Positions 14,901-25,072 of a stretch of DNA of 32,959 nt are shown one piece after another. The first letter of the stretch is position 1. Every line of letters starts with the position of its first letter. Origin of the DNA: Planctomycetota bacterium (GTDB taxonomy: Bacteria; Planctomycetota; Planctomycetia; Pirellulales; UBA1268); the NCBI GenBank assembly GCA_003669255.1, contig QWPO01000028.1, positions 1 to 32,959 of the forward strand, written 5' to 3'. A program made the translations under genes and the position numbers. Under the pieces are notes generated by a model, which did no database searches, had not been told where the DNA came from, and saw only the letters and a list, made by a program, of their open reading frames with translations.

Positions 14901-15491
14901 TCAGTACGCAGCCCCGTGGCTCACGCCCGGAATCGAAGGCGACAGATAAAACGTGAATGCGGCGGTGCGAATGCCCTGGCGGACCTGCCGCAACCAGTTG
15001 GGCATGGCATTCGGATCGCTTCCGCTCCCCAGTTGCAAACCGTAGCCCGCCCCATCCTGGCCCCGCATGGCCGATGCGTTGCTTCCGCCTTGCGCGAAAC
15101 TCTCGCCGTCCGTCGCCGCAACCTGCTTCCAATCCTCTCGAAACGCAGGATCCGCCGCGTAGCCAGCAGCCCGGAGTTCGGCCTGCCATCCGCCCGCCTG
15201 CTCGGGCAAAGCCTGGGATACAAGTCCGCTGGGCACGCTGACCTCGGCGATGATCGCGGCGAGGGGATTGCTCGAGCAAGACATCTCGCCGGACCTGCAG
15301 GAATCGAAATCGGAGCCACTGGAACGCTTTGCCACCGAGCGGCCGGCGGCAACCGTGCCTTCGACTCCGCACGCGTCAACCAAGCCGCCGCGGGCGGCTA
15401 CGGGCAGGATGGCTGCCGCCAAGACGGCGAGTTTCGTCACAAGAAGGAAAGTGCGGCGGTCGGCGACATCACAGGTGGAAAACGTCATCAT
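14901..15491 (-). CDS. Secreted protein of unknown function, 196 aa
   Basis: It starts at the ATG at 15491, with AGGAGA 6 nt upstream; a second ATG follows at once. An N-terminal hydrophobic segment after a basic stretch (DRRTFLLVTKLAVLAAAILPVAA) looks like a signal peptide or anchor. The mature part is Ser/Gly/Ala-rich with several cysteines (DACGVEG, DSCRSGEMSCSS). The C-terminal third (NWLRQVRQGIRTAAFTFYLSPSIPG) looks amphipathic. No catalytic motif or family was recognised. The longer frame opening at 15632 lacks a ribosome site. A consensus-like promoter lies 270 bp upstream on the same strand. It is isolated between tRNA-Ser and a gene-free region. Confidence 0.65.
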   Translation of the reverse strand: MMTFSTCDVADRRTFLLVTKLAVLAAAILPVAARGGLVDACGVEGTVAAGRSVAKRSSGSDFDSCRSGEMSCSSNPLAAIIAEVSVPSGLVSQALPEQAGGWQAELRAAGYAADPAFREDWKQVAATDGESFAQGGSNASAMRGQDGAGYGLQLGSGSDPNAMPNWLRQVRQGIRTAAFTFYLSPSIPGVSHGAAY

Positions 15492-15767
15492 GATTCGTCT
15501 CCTGGCAGTGTGGTTGCGGCCCGGAAGCACCCACCACCACCGCGACGAATCACAAAAACCGAAGGACAATCCGTGAGCGTGAGCTAGGAAATCGGCCCCA
15601 GAATCAGAAACGGGGCAAATACTTTGCAGCACCGCCGGCAGAAGATCACAGGCACGTAGCCTGGACAGATGAGCCGGTAAGATTGCCGTCGGCGAGCGAT
15701 TTCTCGTCGCGACGGTGATGGGTGCTTGCAGTAGCTTCTTGGTAAAAGAAACCTGTCAATCGAGAGT

Positions 15768-15796
15768 GTTTTAGCCGGCTATGGCTGTAGTGTCAA
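15768..15796 (-). promoter_or_regulatory. Sigma70-type promoter pointing to the secreted-protein gene
   Basis: On the minus strand there is a perfect TTGACA (15796-15791), a 17-bp spacer, and TAAAAC (15773-15768; four of six consensus). The start would be near 15761, giving a ~270-nt leader before the ATG at 15491. The same -35/spacer architecture is seen upstream of rho. Confidence 0.5.
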
Positions 15797-15868
15797 GTGT
15801 GTCGCAGATATTTTTTTGGGTTTGAGACTCGGCCGCGACGGGCCGCTTACGCCGCCCGTTCCGGAAAG

Positions 15869-15910
15869 GCCGGGCATGCCGACCGCACGCAGCGTGACGG
15901 CCATGCCGGC
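15869..15910. repeat. 42-nt imperfect palindrome
   Basis: The outer arms GCCGGgCATGcCG and CGgCCATGCCGGC pair with small offsets around a perfect inner palindrome CACGC-A-GCGTG. It lies 105 bp upstream of the ATG at 16015. It could be a hairpin in the leader, a protein-binding operator or an intergenic repeat; no second copy was seen in this window. Confidence 0.5.
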
Positions 15911-16014
15911 CCGGGGAGCCGCCGGTCGCCGCACGGCCGCTTCCTGCCGATATCTTCCAGGTACCGCGGGCAGCGGGCGCCTGGCCGGCCGCCCACCCGC
16001 ATGGAGCGCTCGCG

Positions 16015-16669
<655 letters not shown>

Positions 16670-16709
16670 AGGCCGCCCATCGCTGCCGCGCTCGCGCCTC
16701 CTGAGTGGC

Positions 16710-19700
16710 TCACTGCCACCAGCTCTTGAACCGGTCGAACATCCCGCCTGCCTGCCGGTCGGCAGGCTGCGGCGCGACGGGCGGAGCCGCGGTTGGCGGC
16801 GGCTCGGAGACAACCTGCGCGGCCGCCACGGCAGCGTCTGACACGAAGGCCTCGAGAAACATCGGCCAGTAGCCTTCCAGACCGACGAGGCAGCCTCCCA
16901 GATCCCCGCTCGACCGCTGGTGCTCCAGCAGACTCACGGCGGTGGTGATTCGCGCCCGCTGCGAGTCGTCGAAAGCGAGATCGAAGACACGCACATCGTC
17001 GATCTGCACGCGGCCCGGACCAAGCAGGTCGAGCCTCACCCGCAGCGACTCCACAGGCTCGGCCGGAAGGTCGTCGACCTGGAGGACAAACTGCGACCAC
17101 TGGCCGGTGAGTGGCCGGCCTCCGCTGAGTCCTCCGATCGCCGCAAACCGGTAGTACTCGCGGTCGCCCTGCACGCCCTCAATCGCGATTCGCAGCGGGG
17201 GCTGCACCGCCGCGTCGCTCACCCTCAGCCAGGCGGCCACGCTGATCCGCCCCGAGGCTGGCGCCGGAAACGGGTTGCTCCGCAGCGTTGCCAGCCCGTT
17301 GAACGAGGAAAACTCGAGCCCGCGGCCGGGCTGGTCGGGTCCGCCGGCGCCCGGAACGAGCGCCACACCGCCCCGTCGCGACTCCACCACCTCCCAGCCC
17401 GCGATCGACGCGGCCGGCTTGCCGTCTGTCGGCCCCATGCCGAGTTCGAACGCCGGGTTGTCGAGCACGTCGAGGGGCACCGGAGTCTCGAGCACATTCC
17501 GCCGCTGCCGCAACCGCTCGACGCGGTCCGCGAGATCGCGGCGGACATCATCGGCATAGTCTGCCTTGGCCACCCTCACGCTGCAGTCGCCCTCGAGGAC
17601 CACGCACCGCACGCCCCAGGCAGCCAGCGGCACGATCACCTCGGATTCTCCCGCAGTGGCCAGCGGAGAGCCGTCCACCGCATCGACGGCCGTGGAGGGC
17701 CGGCCGGTCACCGCCAGCCGTGCCGTGACCGGCACCGCGGTGAGATTCGATACGAGTGCCCACGCCAGCCCCTGCTGGCGACACGCGCGGACGACGAGCG
17801 GCTGGTCAGCCTGAACAACGGAGGCCGTCATCATCGGCATTGATTCGAACGCCGTCCTCGGAGGTGATCGAGGTGCCGCCGCGCAGAGCAGCGTCGCATC
17901 GAAAATCGCCTCCGCATCAACGAGGCCGACGGCCTCCGCGAGGCCGCGAGATCCGGCCTCCGCAGGCATCACGATCACCTGCTCCCGAGCCGTCGCCGCC
18001 CCAAACGGACCGTGCGGCAGGGCGTCTTCCACGTCGATGCCAGATGCCCTCTCGACCAGCACCGTGGCCCTGCGGCGAGACGCCGCAGCCGCCCGCGCGA
18101 CTGCGGCCGATCGATTGGCGGTCTCCAGCACGGCCCGTTCCCGCACGCCGTCGGCCGGCGCGTGCACGCGGGGCCAGACGTAGACCACGCGATCGGCTCC
18201 CGGCAGGGCGTGCATCGCCGTGGGGTCGTACCCGGCGAGCCGCACGCGGTCGTCAGTTGCTTCACTGTCGGTAGCCAGGCTGCTAGCGGCAGGATCGCCG
18301 ACGGCAAAGAGCGTGGTGGGCACGATGTGCAGCGGCCACCGCGAATCGACCGCGGCCACCGCCGATGCAAGCCGGGCGTGGAACCGGGCCACCTCGGCGC
18401 ACCTCCACGCGATCCAGGCATCGCGAAACGGCCCCTCGACGAGTCGCGCCCGCTCGGCAAACCTGCCCTCGCCCTCGGTCACGGGCGGCGACGGGAGCGT
18501 GGCGGCAAAGCGGGTGAACGTGTCGTCGTCGAGCGGCCAGGCGAGGCCCGGGAGATGGAGCCAGCCATCGTGTGGGATCACAACCGCCACGCCGGCAACC
18601 GCCGCGGAACCGCGGAGCCGCCCAGCCATCTCCACGACCACCTCCTCGACCGCCTTCTGGACCGTCGGATGAAGCATGTTGTAGTGCACGCCGCCTGCCT
18701 GGAGCCGACGCGGCTTGCCGTCGCGGCCAATGCAGGCGATGCCGAGGCCGGCAGCTCCCTCGGCAAGCGCCGCTTCCACCGCAGGCAGCGGCGCGTCGAA
18801 CCGGGCCGCAGGAATCATCGTCAGGCCATGCCGCGCGTGAAGCCGGGCGGTGGCGGCAAGCAGGTCTCGACTGAAACTGCCGTTGCCCGCGTCCCACCGC
18901 GGCGCCTGCCGCGTAGCGGTGGAAGGCCAGGTCGCGGCTCCTTCGGCATAGGCCGTGAGCATGGTGCCGCCCCCTCCCTGGGCCGCGACGAGTTCGGCCA
19001 GGTGCCGCGATCCCGCCACGTGCGCCGCCCAGTCGACGACGAGCCGGCCTTCCTGCGGGGCAAACCTCGCCGCACCGCCGAAGGCGCGAGCGAGATCAGG
19101 CACGTCGGCGAATGCCTGCACGCGCCGGGCGGCAACGGCTGAGCGGACCAAGAGCGCGGCGGGCGGGCGCGGCGACTCCGGCGGCAGTCGGGCCGGACCA
19201 GCCGACACTCGCATACGACCGATCGTCGCCGTATGGCGAGTCGACGCGTTCGCAATCAGCACGAGCGGCTGCTTCGTGGTGGGCCAGAAAATGAAGCGGT
19301 GCACGGCGATCGCCGGAGAAGCTGCGGCGACCGGCGGCCGCGCCACCGTGAAGCCTCCCGAGTGCCGCGTCTGCACGACCACTCCCGCGGCGTCGGCCTC
19401 GAGCACGGCAACGCCAACCGTGGCATCCTGATCGGTCGGGTATTCGATCTCGACCGCATGCGGCAGGCCCGGCTGCACACCGGCCAGCACAAGCCCCTCC
19501 CAGGCCGGGCTTCCGGATCGTTCGGCGGGCGGAAGCCGGAGCATCGGACCGAGCGAGTGCGTGACGAGCGTCGAATGGCCGTGGGAGAGCAGCCCGCTGA
19601 GCCGGGGAACCATCGCCGACACGTTGGGCAGCGGCACGGCGGGCAGTGGCACGCTCGGGAGCTTCGGCAGCGGCACCGAGGCCATCGACAGGCTCGGGAG

Positions 19701-20687
19701 CGGCATCTCCGGAAGCGGCATGCTGGGGAGACTCACCCCGGGAAGCCGCCGCAGCCGTTCGAGCAGCCGTGGGCTTCCCGGATCGAGTTCGTAGACGGAC
19801 TTCCACGGCTCGGCGCCCGCCGGCTCAACCGGTCCCTCGCCGAGGGCGACGATTTCGATCGCTCGCGACGACAGCGAACGCGACCAGCGGAGTCCACCCC
19901 GCTCGAAGGCCTCGAGTTCCACCACCGAGACTCCGTCGTCCGCCGGCAGCGACACGTCAAACATGACCGGGGCAAACTCGGTGAATCCGCGGCCGGCCAC
20001 CGCCACGGCGTCATCGGCGAGCGGCGACAATGGCACCGCCTGCGCGGCGACCTCGATGCCCTGCGGCGATTTCAGCCGCATCCGCAGCTCGACCGAGTGG
20101 CCGCCCTGAAGCCGCGTGGCAAGAATCGGATCGACGCTCACTCGGAGCCGGTCTCCGGGCCGACGGACAAGCCCGAGCGTCTCAACCGAGAAGCGATCGG
20201 CGGCATCGTCCGATGCCGCCTCGACGTAGAGCGCGTCATCCGCCGGAATCCGCGCCGTGAGCCGGTTGCCGAGGGCGTCGAGCGGCTGCTGCGCCGGCGC
20301 CGTCACAAGATCGATGATCGGGACGTCGAGCGTGGTCGGCTTGCCTCCGTCCGAGGCGGCGAGCCGCGCCACGAGCCGTGCCACCTTCCAATCGTCCACC
20401 GTGATCTCGATGCCATCGCTCGCGATCGCCCGCGGCTGATGGACGTGTACCGTGTGGGCCGAGTCGTGCGCGTGCGCGGCAGCGTCGGCATCGGTCGAGA
20501 GCGTTCGCCACGACAGCGGTGCCACGGCGCCGCCAGCGGTGACGATCTCCACCGTGCCGCTCCAGGCCTGAGGCGTGCCGCCCCCCCACTGCACGCGGAG
20601 CACCACCGGCCGCGCCTCGGCGACGAGCGCGACCAGCACCGCGGCGGCGATTGCGAGCGCGCGGACGACGACCATCGGGCTTTCCAT
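16710..20687 (-). CDS. Very large secreted protein with glycosidase-like barrel and C-terminal jelly-roll-like domain
   Basis: The product has 1325 residues from the ATG at 20687, which begins a signal peptide (VVVRALAIAAAVLVALVAEARP); a longer frame from 20918 would mask it. Residues ~30-310 look like beta-rich binding domains. Residues ~315-360 are a tandem x-P-L-P low-complexity hinge. Residues ~525-800 resemble a glycoside-hydrolase-like TIM barrel (LAELVAAQGGGGTMLTAYAEG; HARHGLTMIPAARFD; VAVVIPHDGWLHLPG), but no certain acid/base pair can be assigned. Residues ~1070-1240 (NPAFELGMG, GLEFSSFNG, RISVAAWLRV, VQIDDVRVFDLAF) look like a carbohydrate-binding-type jelly roll. It probably acts outside the cytoplasm on polysaccharide. 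It lies 94 bp downstream of a sulfatase-like gene on the same strand. Confidence 0.82.
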   Translation of the reverse strand: MESPMVVVRALAIAAAVLVALVAEARPVVLRVQWGGGTPQAWSGTVEIVTAGGAVAPLSWRTLSTDADAAAHAHDSAHTVHVHQPRAIASDGIEITVDDWKVARLVARLAASDGGKPTTLDVPIIDLVTAPAQQPLDALGNRLTARIPADDALYVEAASDDAADRFSVETLGLVRRPGDRLRVSVDPILATRLQGGHSVELRMRLKSPQGIEVAAQAVPLSPLADDAVAVAGRGFTEFAPVMFDVSLPADDGVSVVELEAFERGGLRWSRSLSSRAIEIVALGEGPVEPAGAEPWKSVYELDPGSPRLLERLRRLPGVSLPSMPLPEMPLPSLSMASVPLPKLPSVPLPAVPLPNVSAMVPRLSGLLSHGHSTLVTHSLGPMLRLPPAERSGSPAWEGLVLAGVQPGLPHAVEIEYPTDQDATVGVAVLEADAAGVVVQTRHSGGFTVARPPVAAASPAIAVHRFIFWPTTKQPLVLIANASTRHTATIGRMRVSAGPARLPPESPRPPAALLVRSAVAARRVQAFADVPDLARAFGGAARFAPQEGRLVVDWAAHVAGSRHLAELVAAQGGGGTMLTAYAEGAATWPSTATRQAPRWDAGNGSFSRDLLAATARLHARHGLTMIPAARFDAPLPAVEAALAEGAAGLGIACIGRDGKPRRLQAGGVHYNMLHPTVQKAVEEVVVEMAGRLRGSAAVAGVAVVIPHDGWLHLPGLAWPLDDDTFTRFAATLPSPPVTEGEGRFAERARLVEGPFRDAWIAWRCAEVARFHARLASAVAAVDSRWPLHIVPTTLFAVGDPAASSLATDSEATDDRVRLAGYDPTAMHALPGADRVVYVWPRVHAPADGVRERAVLETANRSAAVARAAAASRRRATVLVERASGIDVEDALPHGPFGAATAREQVIVMPAEAGSRGLAEAVGLVDAEAIFDATLLCAAAPRSPPRTAFESMPMMTASVVQADQPLVVRACRQQGLAWALVSNLTAVPVTARLAVTGRPSTAVDAVDGSPLATAGESEVIVPLAAWGVRCVVLEGDCSVRVAKADYADDVRRDLADRVERLRQRRNVLETPVPLDVLDNPAFELGMGPTDGKPAASIAGWEVVESRRGGVALVPGAGGPDQPGRGLEFSSFNGLATLRSNPFPAPASGRISVAAWLRVSDAAVQPPLRIAIEGVQGDREYYRFAAIGGLSGGRPLTGQWSQFVLQVDDLPAEPVESLRVRLDLLGPGRVQIDDVRVFDLAFDDSQRARITTAVSLLEHQRSSGDLGGCLVGLEGYWPMFLEAFVSDAAVAAAQVVSEPPPTAAPPVAPQPADRQAGGMFDRFKSWWQ

Positions 20688-20781
20688 GGTGAAACGGGGC
20701 GGTCTGCGGGGAGGGCGGATGGTAGCGGCCGCCCCCAGGCCGGGCCACGCGGGTTTGCCGGGGAAAACCCGCAGAAAACCG

Positions 20782-21927
20782 TCACTCGGCAGGATGCATC
20801 CCGGCCCCGAGCGGCGCCGTCCAGGCTTGCAGACGATCGCCGGTCGCGGCCGCTTCGGCCAGTGGCCGAAGGTCTTCAACCACCGTTGGGCAGCGGTTGG
20901 CCACATCGCAGAGGTCAAACCAGTCGTCGGGCTTAGCGAACAGCCGCAGCACCGCCTCCTCGTGATGCGGCAGCCTGATGAGATGCCATGCCGGCGTGAC
21001 CACGGCCACCCCCTCCGCTCCGATGACGATCACGCGATCCCGGGCAGCGACGCTCCAGTCGGCGAAGAGGGATGCGAGCGTGCGACCCTGCCACGGCTCG
21101 TGCGGCGACACGACCCCACCAGCCAGCGACTCGGCCAGCGTCTCCCCGAGGTCGGCGGGCGTCACCAGGCCGCCGTAGCGCTGGCCCGCCATCCGCGCAG
21201 CACGATCGACGAGGATCACGGGCAGACGCACCACCTCGTTGTAGGGCGGCAGCGACCCAGGGCCGAGGCGACCGTGCAGCCCCAGCGGCATGCCACGAAT
21301 GCCGGCGACGAGGATCGTGCAGCGGTCGCCCGCCGCATCGACGACGCGGGCGAGGCAGCGGTCGAGGAGCGTGACCTGGCCGGCGAACACGTGCCGCAGG
21401 CCGGTGACGAGGTCGGGATCGGTGTCGGCCGTGACGGCCAGATCGGGCACCGCGGCGCCGGCCGGCGGCGGCGGGTCGTCGGGGTCCACATACGCCTCGC
21501 GAAACTCGTCGGGCGCGTCCCACGAAGTGCCGAGGCTCCCGGCGTGGCACCAGACCAGGTCGTATCGCTGCTCGGCCACGACGGCCGCCGCGGCCGCAAA
21601 CAGTCGGGCAAGATTCGACGACGGTTCGTCGGTGGCCTGCCGCCGTGGCGACGCGACAGGCACGACGGTCACGTCACCGTGACACACGCCGTCGGTAAGC
21701 CTGGGGTCGTCCGTGACGATGGCCGCCGACTGCCGCTCCGCCACCCGAGCGAGCAGGCCCCGCGCCGCATCCCTGGGATCGTCCGACGTGGCGACCACGC
21801 CGTCGAACACCACTCCCCGTGCCGCCAGCCGGTCGATCGTGGGGGCCGCCACCCACGTTGCCCCATAGGCCGGAAGAATCCAGGCGGGGAGCCGGTCGAT
21901 CGTGACGACGAGGAGTGGGTCGTGCAT
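20782..21927 (-). CDS. Sulfatase-fold (alkaline phosphatase superfamily) protein lacking the sulfatase nucleophile motif
   Basis: The product has 381 residues and no signal peptide. The N-terminus follows the sulfatase pattern: LLVVTIDRLPAWILPAYG, then TIDRLAARGVVFDGVVA. The formylglycine motif C/S-x-P-x-R expected next is absent; SDDPRDAARGLLA stands there. The later part keeps fold-like features (RYDLVWCHAGSLG; PYNEVVRLPVILVDR; VTPADLGETLAE; HEPWQGRTLASLF), recalling the C-terminal half of arylsulfatases. It is probably not a sulfatase, and could be another phosphohydrolase of the superfamily or a non-catalytic member. It lies upstream of the large secreted protein on the same strand. It starts at the ATG at 21927, 101 bp from the divergent transporter gene. 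Confidence 0.8.
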   Translation of the reverse strand: MHDPLLVVTIDRLPAWILPAYGATWVAAPTIDRLAARGVVFDGVVATSDDPRDAARGLLARVAERQSAAIVTDDPRLTDGVCHGDVTVVPVASPRRQATDEPSSNLARLFAAAAAVVAEQRYDLVWCHAGSLGTSWDAPDEFREAYVDPDDPPPPAGAAVPDLAVTADTDPDLVTGLRHVFAGQVTLLDRCLARVVDAAGDRCTILVAGIRGMPLGLHGRLGPGSLPPYNEVVRLPVILVDRAARMAGQRYGGLVTPADLGETLAESLAGGVVSPHEPWQGRTLASLFADWSVAARDRVIVIGAEGVAVVTPAWHLIRLPHHEEAVLRLFAKPDDWFDLCDVANRCPTVVEDLRPLAEAAATGDRLQAWTAPLGAGMHPAE

Positions 21928-22028
21928 GCGATGGCGTGGGTTGGGAACGGCTGGATCGTGGGTTTGCGTCAGCGGGGCGTGGTCAGCGATGCTGTCGCCA
22001 TCTTTCTCGATCGTACCAACGGGGTTTC

Positions 22029-23474
22029 ATGGCCACGAACACCCACGGCTATCGCACGCAACCCACCGCCACCAGCGGCATGCCCCCGGGCATTCCCTAC
22101 ATCGTCGGGAATGAGGCCGCCGAGCGGTTTTCGTTCTACGGGATGAAGTCGATCCTGGTCGTGTTCATGACCCAGTATCTGCTGTCGAGCGCGGGCCGGC
22201 CCGACTTCATGACCGAGACGGAGTCGCGGGAGTGGATGCATCTGTTCGTTGCCAGCGCCTACTTCTTCCCGGTCATCGGCGGAATCGTGGCCGACGCCTT
22301 CCTCGGCAAATACCTGACGATCCTCCTGCTCTCGATCGTCTACTGCGTGGGGCACCTCTGCCTGGCGCTGATGGACATGCCCGAGCCCTTCCTCGCGGCC
22401 ACGCTCGAGCCCCGCGGCTGGCTGATCGCCGGCCTGGCGCTGGTGGCGATCGGCTCGGGGGGCATCAAGCCCTGCGTGTCGGCACACGTGGGAGATCAGT
22501 TCGGCAGGTCGAACAGCCACCTCCTCGAGCGGGTGTTCGGCTGGTTCTACTTCGCGATCAACTTCGGATCGTTCTTCTCCACGCTGCTTACGCCCTGGCT
22601 GCTTGAACACTACGGCGCCGGCTGGGCCTTCGGCGTGCCGGGCATCCTGATGGCGATCGCCACGCTCATGTTCTGGCTGGGCCGCAACCGCTTCGTGCAC
22701 GTGCCCCCGCGGGGGTCGGCCTACTTCGCCGAGACCTTCGGCCCGCAGGGGCTCGCCGCGATCGCCAAGCTCGTGCCACTCTACCTGCTCGTGGCGGTCT
22801 TCTGGTCCCTCTACGACCAGACCGGCGGCGCCTGGGTTCAGCAGGCCCAGCAGATGGACCGCCGCTTCCTCGGCATCGACTGGCTCGAGAGCCAGATCCA
22901 GGCGATCAACCCACTCCTCGTACTCCTCTTCATCCCGCTGTTCGGGGTTGTCATCTATCCCGCGGTCGGCCGACTGTTCGACTTCACGCCGCTCCGCCGG
23001 ATCCTCGTCGGCTTCGTGCTGGCCGTCGCGGCCTTCGCGATCTCGGCCCGGGCCCAGGGCCTGATCGACGCCGAGTCGGCCCGGCTGGCGGCGGCGGGGC
23101 TGGGCCCGGAGGCGGCCCGCTGGCCGTCGGTGGTCTGGCAGTTGGCCGCCTACGTGGTGATCACAGCGGCCGAAATCCTCGTCTCCATCACCTGCCTGGA
23201 GTTCAGCTACACGCAGGCCCCGCCCCAGATGAAGTCGTTCGTCATGAGCCTCTACCTCTTGAGTGTTTCACTCGGCAACCTGTTTACGGCCGCAGTGAAC
23301 ATGGCCACCCGCGACGGCTCGGGCAACTCGACCCTCTCGGGCGCTTCCTACTACTGGTTCTTTACCGGCTGCATGGCGGTGGCGACACTGCTACTCGTTC
23401 CGGTAGTCTTGCTCTACCGTTCCCGTGAGTACCTTCAGCCGGAGGCCGACGATCCGGCCCCCCGATCTCACTGA
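22029..23474 (+). CDS. POT/PTR-family proton-dependent oligopeptide transporter
   Basis: A major-facilitator-type inner-membrane symporter of di-/tripeptides, 481 residues, about 12-14 helices. The family's proton-coupling motif ExxERF is present as E29-AA-E32-R33-F34 followed by SFYG. Other signatures are [18 protein letters not shown] and the [19 protein letters not shown] block. [19 protein letters not shown] is typical of the C-terminal half. The ATG at 22029 is used; the upstream in-frame ATG at 21915 gives an unlikely Arg/Cys-rich leader. An isomerase-like gene follows after 25 bp and is probably co-transcribed. Confidence 0.94.
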   Translation: MATNTHGYRTQPTATSGMPPGIPYIVGNEAAERFSFYGMKSILVVFMTQYLLSSAGRPDFMTETESREWMHLFVASAYFFPVIGGIVADAFLGKYLTILLLSIVYCVGHLCLALMDMPEPFLAATLEPRGWLIAGLALVAIGSGGIKPCVSAHVGDQFGRSNSHLLERVFGWFYFAINFGSFFSTLLTPWLLEHYGAGWAFGVPGILMAIATLMFWLGRNRFVHVPPRGSAYFAETFGPQGLAAIAKLVPLYLLVAVFWSLYDQTGGAWVQQAQQMDRRFLGIDWLESQIQAINPLLVLLFIPLFGVVIYPAVGRLFDFTPLRRILVGFVLAVAAFAISARAQGLIDAESARLAAAGLGPEAARWPSVVWQLAAYVVITAAEILVSITCLEFSYTQAPPQMKSFVMSLYLLSVSLGNLFTAAVNMATRDGSGNSTLSGASYYWFFTGCMAVATLLLVPVVLLYRSREYLQPEADDPAPRSH

Positions 23475-23499
23475 CCCAGCGACCAGCACGAGGCCCCCC

Positions 23500-24420
23500 A
23501 TGAATGCCGCGATCAACCCCCTGCCGTCCCGCCGTACCTTCCTCGCCGCGGGTGCCACCGCGCTGGCCGCCGTGCCCCTGCGGGGCATCGCCGCCGACCC
23601 TGCCCCAGCCGCCGCAAAGGAACCGCTCTACAAGATCTCGCTCGCGCAGTGGTCGCTCCACAACACGCTCTTCTCCGGCAAGCTCGACAACCTCGACTTC
23701 CCACGGGCCGCGAAGCAGCAGTTCGGGATCGAGGCGGTGGAATACGTCAATCAGTTTTTCAAGGATAAGGCTCGCGACGAGGACTACATCGCCGAACTCG
23801 CCAAGCGGGCGGCCGACGAAGGCGTGACCAACGTCTTGATCATGTGCGACGGCCTCGGCGACCTTGGCGCCCCGGACGACAAGGCCCGCACGCAGGCGGT
23901 GGAGAACCACTACCCGTGGGTCGAGGCGGCGAAGCGACTCGGCTGCCACTCGATCCGCGTCAACGCCGCGAGCAAGGGCTCGTTCGAGGAGCAGCAGAAG
24001 CTCGCGGCCGACGGCCTCGCGCGACTCTCGGAATACGCCTCGCAGCTCGGCATGAACGTGATCGTCGAGAACCACGGCGGCCTGTCGAGCAACGGCGAAT
24101 GGCTCGCGGGCGTGATGAAGATGGTTGGCAAGCCGAACTGCGGCACGCTCCCTGACTTTGGCAACTTCTACGACTACGACCGCTACCGCGGCGTCGAGGA
24201 ACTGATGCCCTTCGCCAAGGGCGTGAGCGCCAAGAGCCACGAGTTCGACGCCGATGGCAACGAGGTTCGCACCGACTACCGCAAGATGATGAAGGTTGTG
24301 CTCGATGCCGGATACCACGGCTGGGTGGGTGTCGAGTACGAAGGCAAGGAACTGCCGGAGCCGGAGGGCATCCTCGCTACCAAGAAGCTCCTCGAGAAGG
24401 TCCGCGACGAACTGGCGTGA
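23500..24420 (+). CDS. Tat-exported sugar phosphate isomerase/epimerase-like protein
   Basis: The product has 306 residues. The N-terminus carries a twin-arginine signal ([23 protein letters not shown]), so the protein is likely folded and exported with its metal. The rest is a xylose-isomerase-like TIM barrel: [73 protein letters not shown] and [16 protein letters not shown]. The Glu of IVEN, Asp of LPDF, His of KSHE and Glu of VEYE fit the usual metal-binding positions. The ATG at 23500 gives the Tat signal directly; an upstream GTG-type start at 23425 overlaps the transporter. The substrate is unknown, though sugar-modifying roles are common for such exported planctomycete proteins. Confidence 0.9.
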   Translation: MNAAINPLPSRRTFLAAGATALAAVPLRGIAADPAPAAAKEPLYKISLAQWSLHNTLFSGKLDNLDFPRAAKQQFGIEAVEYVNQFFKDKARDEDYIAELAKRAADEGVTNVLIMCDGLGDLGAPDDKARTQAVENHYPWVEAAKRLGCHSIRVNAASKGSFEEQQKLAADGLARLSEYASQLGMNVIVENHGGLSSNGEWLAGVMKMVGKPNCGTLPDFGNFYDYDRYRGVEELMPFAKGVSAKSHEFDADGNEVRTDYRKMMKVVLDAGYHGWVGVEYEGKELPEPEGILATKKLLEKVRDELA

Positions 24421-24444
24421 ATCAACCGCCGGCTGTCGCTGCGG

Positions 24445-24512
24445 CACAGGTTGGAAGCCTATGGCGACGGGGGGCGACGGGGGGATCGTGGCCGCAGGTC
24501 TTTAACCTGCGG
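24445..24512. repeat. Two palindromic repeats, one degenerate
   Basis: Copy 1 (24445-24463) is decayed: CACAGGTT-GGA-AGCCTATG. Copy 2 (24492-24512) is CCGCAGGT-N5-ACCTGCGG, an 8-bp stem with compensating outer C-G pairs. They begin 25 bp after the isomerase-like gene's stop and precede the SET gene. The rest of the 24421-24595 gap shows nothing else recognisable. Confidence 0.7.
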
Positions 24513-24595
24513 CATGGAACCGTTGACGGTCGTGCCGGTCGCTCGCTAGAGTTCGCACTCCTCGCCCCGCCGATCACGCCTTGGCTTCCCACCCG

Positions 24596-25072
24596 ATGCC
24601 TGCTGACCACACCAGGACTCTCGAGTCCGAACCTGTTTCCCTCGACCGCACACTCCGCGTCGCTGAGACCCACGTCGGCAAGGGCGTTTTCGCCCGCCGC
24701 CGCATTGCATCCGGCGTCGTGCTTGGCGAGATTCGCGGCCCCATCCTCGACGACCACCCCGAGGATTCGAGCTACGTGATGGAACTTCCCGGCGGCCGGC
24801 TGCTCGATCCGGCCCCGCCATTCCGCTACGTGAACCACAGTTGCGACCCCAACTGCGAACTCTTCTACTGGGAGGCCGAGCCCGGTGAGACAGAGGAAGA
24901 GCGGCTGTGGATGCAGACGATCCGGCCGATCAACGCGGGCGAGGAACTCCTGATCGATTACTGCTGGCCGGCCGACGCGGCGATTCCCTGCCGCTGCGGA
25001 GCCCTGGGGTGCCGAGGATGGATCGTGGACCCGGCGGAACGCCACCTGATCGAGGAACGGACGGACGGCTGA
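24596..25072 (+). CDS. SET-domain lysine methyltransferase-like protein
   Basis: The product has 158 residues. SET domains transfer methyl from S-adenosylmethionine to protein lysine. Visible marks are GKGVFARRRIASGVVLGE (SET-N, residues ~28-45), YVNHSCDPNCEL (residues 78-89, pseudoknot and AdoMet site), GEELLIDYCW (115-124, catalytic tyrosine in DY) and a short post-SET cysteine cluster CRCGALGC (132-139). It is a minimal, stand-alone domain and the substrate protein is unknown. The ATG at 24596 is chosen over a TTG at 24581. Its 3' end overlaps the probable start of the following exporter gene by 55 bp, implying coupled expression. Confidence 0.93.
   Translation: MPADHTRTLESEPVSLDRTLRVAETHVGKGVFARRRIASGVVLGEIRGPILDDHPEDSSYVMELPGGRLLDPAPPFRYVNHSCDPNCELFYWEAEPGETEEERLWMQTIRPINAGEELLIDYCWPADAAIPCRCGALGCRGWIVDPAERHLIEERTDG

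Larger units (their letters stand above)
15492..16014. other. Gene-free region, AT-richer than its surroundings
   Basis: No convincing ORF. The part from about 15590 to 15830 is noticeably less GC-rich than the neighbouring genes. It contains the minus-strand promoter at 15768-15796 and a T7 run near 15811. The right-hand part is GC-rich again and holds the 42-nt palindrome at 15869-15910 ahead of the gene at 16015. Confidence 0.5.

Noticed and set aside
19233-20936. A 567-codon plus-strand frame opposite the large secreted protein
   Set aside because: Arg/His/Gly-rich shadow without motifs; the minus strand has a signal peptide and consistent domain-like composition.
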